From Burkholderiales bacterium (GTDB lineage Bacteria > Pseudomonadota > Gammaproteobacteria > Burkholderiales > Casimicrobiaceae), in assembly GCA_025354165.1 (NCBI GenBank), contig JANXNI010000007.1, forward strand, positions 1 through 64,000: a DNA stretch of 64,000 bases, given 5' to 3'. The stretch's first letter is position 1, and each line of letters starts with the position of its first letter. The notes beneath the pieces are model-generated. The model saw only the letters and a program-made list of their open reading frames with translations, had not been told where the DNA came from and did not search any database. Made by a program: the position numbers and the translations under genes. Below, piece by piece: positions 1-8,623 of the stretch.

Positions 1-10
1 GGTTGAACAT

Positions 11-36
11 GTAGGGTCGCGGCAAGCCGCTCCTAC
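11..36. repeat. REP-like palindrome, second arm only
   Basis: The arm GGTCGCGGCAAGCCGCTCCT (positions 15-34, ending CTAC at 36) is identical to the right arm of the paired repeats at 1368-1432 and 53996-54078. Its partner arm would lie before base 1, so the copy is either cut by the window edge or a singlet. It sits just downstream of the purA stop codon. Confidence 0.75.
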
Positions 37-46
37 AGTGCTGCTG

Positions 47-1351
<1,305 letters not shown>

Positions 1352-1367
1352 TCAAAAGATAGTTCTT

Positions 1368-1432
1368 GTAGGAGCGGCTTGCCGCGACCCCGCGTTAACT
1401 TGCACCGATCGGTCGCGGCAAGCCGCTCCTAC
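1368..1432. repeat. REP-like inverted repeat pair
   Basis: Two 22-nt arms in opposite orientation (GTAGGAGCGGCTTGCCGCGA followed by CC; and the reverse complement) are separated by about 21 bp. Each arm is itself an imperfect hairpin. The element sits between hisZ and purA. The hisZ stop codon (TAG, minus strand, 1429-1431) lies inside the right arm. The organisation is that of a BIME-like REP doublet of the kind mobilised by RAYT transposases; no RAYT gene is in this window. Confidence 0.85.
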
Positions 1433-2424
1433 AAAGGCGTGCTTGTGACCTCGCTGAGCGCCCGCAAATCAATAAACGAAAATCCAGTCGCTGGGCGAAT
1501 ACGCGTTTTGCCATTCGCACCGCTTTGGGCAAAAGCTTCGCCGACCCCGTCATAGCGCCCGCCTCGGGCAACCACGTGAGAGGTGTCAGCGAGATAGGCC
1601 ACGAACACGAGGCCGGTGTGATAGTCGAGCCCAGGCAAGTCGGCGAGATCGAGCGAGCACTGCGCGCCAGCCTCGGTGATGGCGGTGGCGACGGCGTCGA
1701 GCTGATCGAGCGCGGCGGTGATCGTGGCGTTACGCGGCAGCGCGGCGCGGGCGCGTTGTAACACCATTTTGGCGGGGCCGAAGAGAGTGGTCAGTGCTTC
1801 GAGCGAGCTCAGCGCTTCGATCGGCAATGACTTGATTTCAGCGAGCGCGCTGGTGCTTTTGGCGGCGAGCGCGGCGTCGGCGGCCTGGGTTGCATTCGCT
1901 GACAGTTCAAAGTGTTGCGCCAACGCCTTGAACACGCCGACGTGACCGCAATCGAGCAGCAGCGGCGCAGCGCCAGCGGCATGTGCTGACGAAATCATGA
2001 GCTTGACAATCTCAACGTCGCCATTCACCGTGGCCGATCCAAACAGCTCAGCGCCGACCTGCGTGAGCGCGCGGCTGGTGCCGATGCTGGCCTGCGTGCG
2101 CAATACTTCACCGGCGTAGCAATAGCGGCGCTCGGCGTCATCGCTACCGTACGTCGCATCGATGCGCGCGACCTGCGGCGTGATATCCGGGCGCACGCCT
2201 AACGTGTGGCCGGAGAGCGGGTCGATCAGTTTGAACGTGTTGTGCTCAAGATCCCGTCCGGTACCGGTCAAGAGCGCTTCGAGATGCTCAATCAGCGGCG
2301 GATTGACCAGCGAATAGCCCGCAGCGGCGAACGAATCAAGCAGCGCGCGGCGCGTTTGCTCCATACGCGCAGCCTCGGGCGGCAGCACATCTTCAACGTA
2401 ATCGGGGAGAACCCATTTGCGCAT
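1429..2424 (-). CDS. hisZ: ATP phosphoribosyltransferase regulatory subunit, apparently 3'-shortened
   Basis: HisZ is a class II aminoacyl-tRNA-synthetase paralogue that, with the short HisG, forms the first enzyme of histidine biosynthesis. The 331-residue product begins MRKWVLPDYVEDVLPPEA and shows the HisRS-like motif 2 region (LGVRPDITPQVARID) and the motif GGRYDGVGEAF near the C-terminus. It stops soon after RPATGFSFIDLRAL. As I recall, betaproteobacterial HisZ proteins continue for another 50-60 residues beyond this point (about 380 in total), and here a REP-like element starts at exactly this place and supplies the stop codon. The catalytic-like core is complete, so the protein may still work. 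It is followed by purA on the same strand. Confidence 0.93.
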   Translation of the reverse strand: MRKWVLPDYVEDVLPPEAARMEQTRRALLDSFAAAGYSLVNPPLIEHLEALLTGTGRDLEHNTFKLIDPLSGHTLGVRPDITPQVARIDATYGSDDAERRYCYAGEVLRTQASIGTSRALTQVGAELFGSATVNGDVEIVKLMISSAHAAGAAPLLLDCGHVGVFKALAQHFELSANATQAADAALAAKSTSALAEIKSLPIEALSSLEALTTLFGPAKMVLQRARAALPRNATITAALDQLDAVATAITEAGAQCSLDLADLPGLDYHTGLVFVAYLADTSHVVARGGRYDGVGEAFAQSGANGKTRIRPATGFSFIDLRALSEVTSTPL

Positions 2425-2550
2425 GGCGCGGGGAGGCGTTCAGGGCTTTCAGTCGCTTTTGACGAAAGCAGCAAACGCCGGAGTTATTGACGACGAATTC
2501 TACCGAACCGGATTTGAGCGGGCTGAATTGCGGCAAAAAGCAGCGATTTA

Positions 2551-2666
2551 TAGCTTTATCTTGCAGACCATAGTGAACAGGGGCTGGATGCCCATAAGTA
2601 AAAAAGTCGACAAATGCCAATTATCACCATCAGCCCTTATAAAACCGTCATTCCAGAAAAAAGTTA
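2551..2666. repeat. 116-bp TCGA-centred palindromic element, copy 1
   Basis: Imperfect palindrome with two 58-nt arms meeting at TCGA (2607-2610). The left end is TAGCTTTA and the right end AAAAAAGTTA. The inner pair is GGGGCTGG (2580-2587) and CAGCCC near 2630. It lies between the hisZ start and the end of the RDD gene, and its right end contains that gene's stop codon (TAA, minus strand, 2664-2666). Confidence 0.8.
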
Positions 2667-3191
2667 CTGGCTACTCAGCACAACGCGAGTGCCAGCGATG
2701 CGGTCATGCAGGAATTGCCGGGCGGGATCGCCAATCGCCCACAAAAAGTTTGCGAAGACACCGAGAATCCACCAGGCGCTGCCGGATTTGCCGATGAGCA
2801 TGAACATCGCCAAGCCCAGCGCCGGGCCGACCCACGTGGCCAGGTAGCGAATGACGGCTTGTTTGACCGTGACTTCGCCGCCATCGGCGTTTTGCAGGCG
2901 CAGCGACCAGGTTTTGAAAGCCAGCGTGCGGCGTCCTTTGATCCAGAAATAGACGAAATACGCGCCGATGGAAAGGAAGAGGTACGCCTGTTGCAGCCAC
3001 GCGATGGGGCCGGTCAAGATTTGCGGGCGTCCGACTTTCATGGTTTCGCCCGAGACCGAAGCAAAGATCAGCCCGACGATGAACAGGTAAGCAACCAAAA
3101 ACAGCAACTCATGCGTGAATGCGCCAAAGCGTCGCCAGAGGCTGGCGGGTTTGAATTCAGCGGGAGCAAGGGGGGCGAGGGAGTCTGACAT
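2664..3191 (-). CDS. RDD family membrane protein
   Basis: A small integral membrane protein of about 175 residues. It starts at the ATG of MSDSLAPLAPAEFKP; the frame is open for 22 more codons upstream, but those look non-coding. Visible are a basic start WRRFGAF before the first hydrophobic segment (LLFLVAYLFIVGLIFASV), a second segment (LQQAYLFLSIGAYFVYFW), the conserved stretch GRRTLAFKTWSLRL, and later segments ending in GDPARQFLHDRIAGTRVV, which gives the Arg/Asp/Asp pattern that names the family. Substrates of RDD proteins are mostly unknown; some have been linked to ion transport. It lies downstream of the sigma factor, DUF3619 and DUF3106 genes, an arrangement I associate with many Burkholderiales. 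Confidence 0.88.
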   Translation of the reverse strand: MSDSLAPLAPAEFKPASLWRRFGAFTHELLFLVAYLFIVGLIFASVSGETMKVGRPQILTGPIAWLQQAYLFLSIGAYFVYFWIKGRRTLAFKTWSLRLQNADGGEVTVKQAVIRYLATWVGPALGLAMFMLIGKSGSAWWILGVFANFLWAIGDPARQFLHDRIAGTRVVLSSQ

Positions 3192-3261
3192 CTGCGGAAA
3201 GATGTTAGCGGTTGCAGAGATTGTGGAGGGGTTACGTGCCGGGTGACACCACAGCACGACT

Positions 3262-3324
3262 GTCGGAGCGGCGAAAGCCGCGACGCGTGGCCTAGGCAGA
3301 AATCGCGGCGTTGGCCGCTCCTGC
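3262..3324. repeat. Diverged REP-like inverted repeat pair
   Basis: Two arms related to the GTAGGAGCGGCTTGCCGCGA family (here GTCGGAGCGGCGAAAGCCGC and its partner ending GTTGGCCGCTCCTGCGG) face each other across about 20 bp. It fills the gap between the DUF3106 and RDD genes. Confidence 0.7.
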
Positions 3325-3386
3325 GGTTCGAGCCAATTAGCTTGTGCGCAAATCCAAATGAAGCGGCGCAGCCATGAGGGCGTGAC

Positions 3387-3962
3387 TCATGGCTTTTTCG
3401 CGTCGACCGCCGGTGTGGTTGGAGCGACCGTCGCTGGCGACGGAACTACTGCTGGAGCAGCTTTCGCAACTGGAACGGCCGGTTTGGCAGTCTGACCCGG
3501 AGGCACAGGTTTCGCCTCCGCAGCTTTCTTGCGCAATTCCTCGCGCTTCTCAGGCGGCAGGTTGCGATATTCGTCCCACTTCTGCGGCACGGTGGCGCGT
3601 TTTTCTGGTGGTAGCTGCTTCAACTGGTTGTATTGCTCGCGGGCTTTGCGACGCTCTTCGGGCGACAATTTGACCCAACCCACCATCCGATTTTGCAGCT
3701 TCTGCTGCTGATCGGGCGTCATTTTTGGATATTTTGCCGCGATCTCGCGCCATTTGCGTTTTCGAACATCGGTGAGCGATTGCCATTCAGGCTGCAATAC
3801 AGACAGCACTTTTTGCTCTTCCGGCTTTAGGTCTTGCCACTTTTGCGCGAACGCGCTGGTTGGCAACACGAGGCTGGCGATGAAAAACAAAACGGCCGCG
3901 AGTTTTGCAACTGGCGCGGCCGATTTCGACGGTTTTGGAAGAGGGGTGGAGTAAGCCGTCAC
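3387..3962 (-). CDS. DUF3106 secreted protein
   Basis: A predicted periplasmic protein of 191 residues, translated from a GTG 20 bp after the DUF3619 stop; the open frame extends further into DUF3619, but only the GTG start puts a signal peptide at the N-terminus. The hydrophobic segment LAAVLFFIASLVLPTSAFAQ ends in an AxA-type cleavage site. The mature part is highly charged and helical, with repeating motifs around KWQDLKPEEQKVL, MTPDQQQKLQNRM, LSPEERRKAREQY and LPPEKREELRKK, followed by a Pro/Ala-rich tail. These repeats are the DUF3106 hallmark; some resemble the CpxP/Spy-like LTPEQ motif. Biochemical function is unknown. Position suggests a link to the upstream sigma factor. Confidence 0.88.
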   Translation of the reverse strand: MTAYSTPLPKPSKSAAPVAKLAAVLFFIASLVLPTSAFAQKWQDLKPEEQKVLSVLQPEWQSLTDVRKRKWREIAAKYPKMTPDQQQKLQNRMVGWVKLSPEERRKAREQYNQLKQLPPEKRATVPQKWDEYRNLPPEKREELRKKAAEAKPVPPGQTAKPAVPVAKAAPAVVPSPATVAPTTPAVDAKKP

Positions 3963-3981
3963 GCTGTTTCTCAAATAGTTT

Positions 3982-4398
3982 CTATTGGTCTTCCCGCAGA
4001 AAGTGCGTGAATCCCTTGTCCAGAAGCGCATCGACCGGAACGTCGTCCGCGAGCAGCATCACATCCACGTCGGCCGTGTCGCGCGCCAGGACGATTTCCT
4101 GCCATTGCTGATAGCCATAGGTTGAGAGCAGGCCAGCCACGATCAGGCCCGTCGCCCAAAAGCGGAAGTCAGTGACGCGGTTGCGAAAGCCGCCCGCCAT
4201 CGCAAGCGTGCCGCCATTGCCGAACGCGCTCGAAGCCGTCTGTGGTTCGAGTGCAGCAATGGCACCACGGCGTGCCTCGGCAAGGCGATAAGCGATGCCT
4301 GGCTTTATGTTTTGTGCCGCAGCGTCAAGGTAAGGGCGAAGCGCCTTGCCGACAGCTGCGATTTCGTGATCCTGGAGGAGAGTTTCTTCTTTTTTCAT
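3982..4398 (-). CDS. DUF3619 single-pass membrane protein, possible anti-sigma factor
   Basis: A 138-residue protein whose start overlaps the stop of the sigma factor gene (ATGA), so the two are translationally coupled. The N-terminal cytosolic part (residues 1-75) contains GKALRPYLDAAAQNIKPGI and YRLAEARRGAI; one membrane segment (FWATGLIVAGLLSTYGY) is followed by a short acidic periplasmic tail ending DKGFTHFLRED. The family matches DUF3619. Its topology and its position directly after an ECF-like sigma gene are those of an anti-sigma factor. That role is inferred from context only; no zinc-binding anti-sigma motif (HxxxCxxC) is present. Confidence 0.87.
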   Translation of the reverse strand: MKKEETLLQDHEIAAVGKALRPYLDAAAQNIKPGIAYRLAEARRGAIAALEPQTASSAFGNGGTLAMAGGFRNRVTDFRFWATGLIVAGLLSTYGYQQWQEIVLARDTADVDVMLLADDVPVDALLDKGFTHFLREDQ

Positions 4399-5057
4399 AA
4401 TGTGATCCCTTTCTGACGGAGTAGGCCCTGAAGTGCCCGAACCGCGCGGGAGCAGTGAGTTTTCACGCTTCCCTCCGAGCAGCCCATCGTCGTGGCCGTC
4501 TCGGCAGTGTCCATGTCCTCCCAGTAACGCAACAAGAAGGCTTCTCGTTGACGCGCCGGGAGCTTCTGCAGCGCCTCTTCAATGGCCGCCATCGACTGGC
4601 TTTGTTCAAGTGCGGCGAGCGGCTGATCCTTGCCAATCGCGCTGTCCTGTGCCTCAAGAATTTCGAGCACATCGAAATCCTCATCGGCATTGGCTCCGCC
4701 AAGACTTGAGAAGTTCGTGGTGTACTGATTTCGCGTCTTGGTGCGACGGAAATGGTCGAGGATCGTGTTCTGCAAAATGCGCGTGAACAGCATCGGCAGC
4801 TCGTTGGCGGGCTTGTCGGCGTAGCTCTCGGTGAGCTTCATCATCGAATCCTGCACGATGTCGAGCGCAGCGTCATCATCGCGCGTCGCGTAGGCGGCGT
4901 GCTTGAATGCACGACGCTCGACCGAGGCGAGAAACGCGTTGATTTCCTTGGCTTGAGCCAGAGTAGGGCCTTTCTTTTTCGCGCCCGTCAACGTCGACAG
5001 ACCCGCTTGAAGTTGCGCGATTATAGGCATCGACCCGGCAACCGTTGCAGCAAACAT
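4395..5057 (-). CDS. ECF-like RNA polymerase sigma factor
   Basis: A sigma-70 family factor of 220 residues. The frame stays open to 5189, but the ATG at 5057 has a good ribosome binding site (GGGAGA about 10 nt upstream) and avoids overlap with the divergent regulator. Region 2 is seen in AAYATRDDDAALDIVQDSM and LFTRILQNTILDHFRR. Region 4 is seen in ALQKLPARQREAFLLRYWED and the helix-turn-helix TAETATTMGCSEGSVKTH. A long variable linker separates them. It heads a cluster with DUF3619, DUF3106 and RDD genes, all on the minus strand, which it may control. Confidence 0.93.
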   Translation of the reverse strand: MFAATVAGSMPIIAQLQAGLSTLTGAKKKGPTLAQAKEINAFLASVERRAFKHAAYATRDDDAALDIVQDSMMKLTESYADKPANELPMLFTRILQNTILDHFRRTKTRNQYTTNFSSLGGANADEDFDVLEILEAQDSAIGKDQPLAALEQSQSMAAIEEALQKLPARQREAFLLRYWEDMDTAETATTMGCSEGSVKTHCSRAVRALQGLLRQKGITL

Positions 5058-5169
5058 CTGGACAATTTCTCCCGTAAAAGAGCCAAACCCGGAAACAGTC
5101 CCGGTAATTGCGATAACGTAGCTCTGCTGGTTCGGATGACAGCTAATTTTTGTTGGAGCCCTCATTCTG

Positions 5170-5904
5170 ATGAGTCCCCTGATTTCCACCCTGAAACGCG
5201 TGCTGAAGACGCGCGGAGTTACCTACGCCGATCTGGCTGAGCGCATCGCGCTGTCGGAGGCGAGCGTGAAGCGCCTGTTCTCGCAAGGCACGTTCACGCT
5301 GGAGCGGCTGGAGCAGATTTGCGCTGCGCTTGAAATTGATGTGTTCGAACTGGCGAAACTGTCGCGTGGGGAGCTGGCGCGCGCCGGGCAGTTGACCGTC
5401 AAACAAGAGCAAACGCTGGCCAAAGATCGCGTGCTGCTCGGCGTGTTTTATCTGGCCTACAACGGCTGGCAGATTGATGACATTGTGGCGACGTACGACT
5501 TCACGCGACCTCAGGTGTTTACGCTGCTGAAGAAGCTTGATGCGTCTGGCGTGCTCGACCTGTTGCCCGGCGACAAGCTGCGCATGAAGGTGGGCCGTAA
5601 CCTGCGTCTGCGGCGGCGCGGGCCGATTGAGCTGGCTTATGGACGGGCCGTCGTGGGTGAGTTTTTGAAACCAGAATTTGATCTCGTCGGCGGCATGTTT
5701 CGCTTTGAATTTCGCGAGCTGTCGAAGTCGAGTTTCGAGGTGCTCAAACGAAAGCTTGAGCGTATTGCCGACGAAGTGCACGAGCTCGCCGAGCTGGACA
5801 GCATGCTGCCGTCCGCCGAGCGGAAAACGATTGGCGTCGCGGTGGGATTGCGGCCGTGGACGGTGTCGATGGTGAGTGGATTGCCGCTCAAAAAAGAGGT
5901 ATAG
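5170..5904 (+). CDS. XRE family transcriptional regulator
   Basis: A 244-residue DNA-binding protein divergent from the sigma factor gene; their starts are about 110 bp apart, so they share a regulatory region. An N-terminal XRE helix-turn-helix spans about residues 13-60 (TYADLAERIALSEASVKRLF and LERLEQICAALEIDVFEL). The remaining 180 residues have a second, winged-helix-like stretch (IDDIVATYDFTRPQVFTLLKKL) and a basic patch (NLRLRRRGPIELA), with no recognised ligand domain. Similar regulators of unknown effector are widespread in proteobacteria. The stop codon TAG forms the first bases of a 116-bp palindromic element. Confidence 0.88.
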   Translation: MSPLISTLKRVLKTRGVTYADLAERIALSEASVKRLFSQGTFTLERLEQICAALEIDVFELAKLSRGELARAGQLTVKQEQTLAKDRVLLGVFYLAYNGWQIDDIVATYDFTRPQVFTLLKKLDASGVLDLLPGDKLRMKVGRNLRLRRRGPIELAYGRAVVGEFLKPEFDLVGGMFRFEFRELSKSSFEVLKRKLERIADEVHELAELDSMLPSAERKTIGVAVGLRPWTVSMVSGLPLKKEV

Positions 5905-6017
5905 CTTTTGTCTTAAATGACGTTTGAACTAGGGCTGGCGGTAAAAATTGTAAATAATCGACTTAAAGGCATATTGACATGTAGCCCCAATGAAATGGTC
6001 GATTCGTCAAAAAGCTG
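5902..6017. repeat. 116-bp TCGA-centred palindromic element, copy 2
   Basis: Two 58-nt arms meet at TCGA (5958-5961). The ends are TAGCTTTTG and CAAAAAGCTGA; the inner pair is AGGGCTG (5930-5936) and TAGCCCC (5982-5988). The first three bases are the stop codon of the XRE gene. It lies in the leader region upstream of the copper operon. Confidence 0.85.
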
Positions 6018-6072
6018 AAGTACGAACGACGCGTGGAACTCTGCGATGCGTGAGCCGGTCTACACTTGCACT

Positions 6073-6513
6073 ATGCGTTCAACCCGAGCCATTCTTGCGA
6101 TTCTGTTGAGCCTTGCATTGTTTGTGCAAGGCGTTGCCGCGTCTACGATGCGCTCGTGTCACATGCGCTCCACCATCGCTGCGCAATCGAGCCCGTCCCC
6201 GTCACATCAGCACCAGCACCGCGCGTCGGGCGACTTCGCCGAAATGACCGAAATGAACGAAATGTCAATGGCGTCGGCGCACCATGAACAGGACGCCGTT
6301 TCGACTCATCATCACGACGATTCCGATCAATCGAAAACGTCGAAGCTCACTACCTGCGCTTCGTGTGCGGCGTGCTGCATGAGCCTCGCACTTCCAGTTT
6401 CTGGCGTCACCTCGCTCGAACTATTTCCTGGTGCACGCACGGTGTTTCCGCCGCTTGCCGTTGCGCCACCCAGCCGCCTGCCGGGCGGGTGGGATCGACC
6501 GCCACGAGCCTGA
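6073..6513 (+). CDS. CopL-like His/Met/Cys-rich secreted copper-binding protein
   Basis: A 146-residue protein, started at the ATG of MRSTRAILAILLSLALF because this gives a clean signal peptide ending VAAS; an upstream non-ATG extension of nine codons is open. The mature protein is loaded with possible Cu ligands: a His cluster (SHQHQHRAS), Met/Glu repeats (MTEMNEMSM), HHEQDAVSTHHHDD, and a Cys-rich hydrophobic block (CASCAACCMSLALP). This layout resembles the CopL/DUF2946 group of small proteins that precede copA-type operons. It is the first gene of a copper operon and probably a metal-responsive or metal-buffering component. Exact family assignment needs a profile search. Confidence 0.7.
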   Translation: MRSTRAILAILLSLALFVQGVAASTMRSCHMRSTIAAQSSPSPSHQHQHRASGDFAEMTEMNEMSMASAHHEQDAVSTHHHDDSDQSKTSKLTTCASCAACCMSLALPVSGVTSLELFPGARTVFPPLAVAPPSRLPGGWDRPPRA

Positions 6514-6659
6514 ACACTTCGACACGCTGACGCGCGGTTGTGCGTCGCTTGTCGCTGCGTTCGTCCGCGCTCTGCCTACTCGGTGTTAAGCGCGTTCTAA
6601 ATCCGTCGTCACGCCGACTCCGATTTATTCGGCTGTGATGCGTTTTTCGAGGTCTGGAA

Positions 6660-7007
6660 GTGTCGTATTTATCAATTCAATTCGTGCCGCGCGCGGTCTG
6701 TCTTGCGCTGGGTTTTGTCGCGGTCAACGCGTTCGCGCAAACGCCGCACGATCAGGCTCATGCGGCGGCAGCAAAACCTGCGGCAGCGATGGCGGTTGTC
6801 CCGCCTGCCGCCAATGCGCTCCGTTACGAATCGGTGTTCGCGCGCTACAAATCCTATCGCGACGAAAAGATAGGCGTATGGCGTGCTGCTAACGAAACCG
6901 TCGATGGCATTGGCGGTTGGCGAGCGTATGCAAAAGAGGCGCAACAGCCAGATCCCGCCGTACCCGCAAACGCCAATCCACATGCGGGTCACGGAGCGAA
7001 GCCATGA
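6660..7007 (+). CDS. Small secreted protein of the copper operon
   Basis: A 115-residue protein starting at GTG (6660) with GAGGTCTGGA just upstream. The signal peptide (CLALGFVAVNAFAQ) is followed by an Ala-rich linker, then a compact conserved-looking block RYESVFARYKSYRDEKIGVW and GGWRAYAKEAQ, and a His-containing tail (HAGHG). I know no biochemical function. Proteins with this block occur directly before the TolC-like gene in copper clusters of other betaproteobacteria as far as I recall. Its stop codon overlaps the next start (ATGA), so it is translationally coupled to the outer-membrane protein. Confidence 0.75.
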   Translation: MSYLSIQFVPRAVCLALGFVAVNAFAQTPHDQAHAAAAKPAAAMAVVPPAANALRYESVFARYKSYRDEKIGVWRAANETVDGIGGWRAYAKEAQQPDPAVPANANPHAGHGAKP

Positions 7008-8434
7008 CGCCGTTCAGGAGAAAAGCGCTGCCGCTGGTCGCGGCATTGCTCACGGTAACGTTGGCAAGCTGCGCGACGGTTGACATCAATCAGTCGCTTG
7101 CTCGTGCCAACGTGGATGCCGCTTCGTTCACCCAAGGCAATCTCTCGCTTGCTCAGAACGAGAGCGAGCGCGCAGCGACGCAAGTCGCGGCGGACGAACT
7201 GCTCGGCAAACCGTTGAGTCAGGACGACGCAGTTCGCCTCGCACTCGTCTACAGCCCGTCGACGCAGGCGCTGCTCGCACAGCATTGGGCCGATTCCGCA
7301 GACGCGGCGCAGAGCGGGCGCATCAACAATCCAATCCTCACGCTTGAGCGTTTGCGTTCTCCGGCCGAAATTGAATTGAGCCGCATGCTGGCGTTTGGTT
7401 TGCTCGATTTGCTCACTTTGCCACAGCGGCAGCGCGTTGCTGCTAGTCGTATTGAGCAGGCGCAGTTGCAGCTTGCGGCGAGCGTGGTTGAGCGCGTCAC
7501 CCAAGTACGTCAAGCGTGGGTGAGCGCAGTCGCGTCGGCGCAATCGCTGCAATACGCGAAGCAAGTGAACGACTCGGCCGAAGCGAGCGCCGAACTAGCG
7601 CGCCGTATGCAGGCTGTCGGTAATTTTTCGAAGTTACAGCGGGCGCGGCAACAGGCTTTTTATGCCGACGCGGTGGCGCTCTGGGCGAATGCTTCGCAAG
7701 CCGCAACGGCCAATCGTGAGGCACTAGTCCGTTTGCTTGGATTGACCGACGTGCAGGCTGGGCGTTTGCAGTTGCCCACGCGCCTGCCGGAACTGCCCGA
7801 CGCGCCGCGCGCGCCGGAAGAGGTGGCGTCAGCGGCGTCGAGCGCGCGGCTCGATGTGCGCATGGCGCAAGCCGCGCTTGACGCTGTCGCTAAAACGCAA
7901 GGCATTGCTTTGATCGGAAGTTTCACCGATATCGAACTCTCGGTGATTCACAACACCACCACCGAACGCGCCGACGGACACAAAACGCAATTTCGCGGTG
8001 CTGAGGTCGCGTTGAAACTACCGATCTTCGATTGGGGTGATTTGCGCCGCGACGGCATGCGTGCGCAAACGCTGGTGGCGGCGAATCGTCTTGAAGCAAC
8101 CGTGCGCGCGGCGGGTTCAAACCTGCGCGAAACCTACGCCGCTTATCGAACGACCTACGACACCGCAAAGCACTACCGCGATGAAATCGTTCCGCTGCGC
8201 AAACTCATCGCGGAGGAAAACGTGCTTCGTTACAACGGCATGTTGATCGGCGTTTTCGAATTACTCGCCGACTCGCGCGACCAGATCGCAAGCGTCAGCG
8301 CGGCGATCAACGCGCAGCAGCAGTTTTGGCTGGCGGACGCGGCGCTGCAGGCGACGATTGTGGGTAAGCCGCTAATGATGACTGCGATGGGCGCGTCGCC
8401 GCCGATGAGCGGGGGCAACGATGCGCAGCACTAG
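7004..8434 (+). CDS. TolC/CusC-family outer-membrane efflux lipoprotein
   Basis: A 476-residue outer-membrane factor. The ATG at 7004 overlaps the preceding stop codon, and translation from it gives a lipoprotein signal with lipobox LASC. The body has the alternating helical composition of TolC proteins with two repeats; recognisable stretches include DDAVRLALVYSPSTQALLAQ, LARRMQAVGNFSKLQRARQQ and the RNVRL-like region around AALDAVAKTQGIALIGSF. Such channels normally dock to an RND pump and a periplasmic adaptor to expel metals or drugs. No RND or adaptor gene is in the operon, so a partner must be encoded elsewhere, or the channel acts with the multicopper oxidase system only. Confidence 0.9.
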   Translation: MTPFRRKALPLVAALLTVTLASCATVDINQSLARANVDAASFTQGNLSLAQNESERAATQVAADELLGKPLSQDDAVRLALVYSPSTQALLAQHWADSADAAQSGRINNPILTLERLRSPAEIELSRMLAFGLLDLLTLPQRQRVAASRIEQAQLQLAASVVERVTQVRQAWVSAVASAQSLQYAKQVNDSAEASAELARRMQAVGNFSKLQRARQQAFYADAVALWANASQAATANREALVRLLGLTDVQAGRLQLPTRLPELPDAPRAPEEVASAASSARLDVRMAQAALDAVAKTQGIALIGSFTDIELSVIHNTTTERADGHKTQFRGAEVALKLPIFDWGDLRRDGMRAQTLVAANRLEATVRAAGSNLRETYAAYRTTYDTAKHYRDEIVPLRKLIAEENVLRYNGMLIGVFELLADSRDQIASVSAAINAQQQFWLADAALQATIVGKPLMMTAMGASPPMSGGNDAQH

Positions 8435-8483
8435 CCTCTCGCGCTTGGCGCAAGCCCAGCCTACGTGGAATGGCGAGCAAACT

Positions 8484-8603
8484 ACCCCCTGTCCCCCGGA
8501 GGGAGAGAGTCGGGGAGAGGGACACGGCGGCTGGCAAAGCCAATTTAACTCCCCTATCTACCGCACCCCTCACCCTAGCCCTCTCCCGCAAGGGGAGAGG
8601 GGA
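8484..8603. repeat. G/C-tract palindromic intergenic repeat
   Basis: Two facing arms rich in CCCTCTCCC / GGGAGAGGG (8484-8517 and 8566-8603). The second is a hairpin on its own (CCCTCTCCCGCAAGGGGAGA). It fills the gap between the TolC-like gene and the multicopper oxidase gene and may also supply the purine-rich ribosome binding sequence for the latter. Confidence 0.7.
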
Positions 8604-8623
8604 CAAATTGATAAGACGCAAAC

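Noticed and set aside
5058-5189. Longer sigma factor starting at 5189
   Set aside because: The extension has no sigma-like sequence and overlaps the divergent XRE gene; a good ribosome binding site supports the ATG at 5057.
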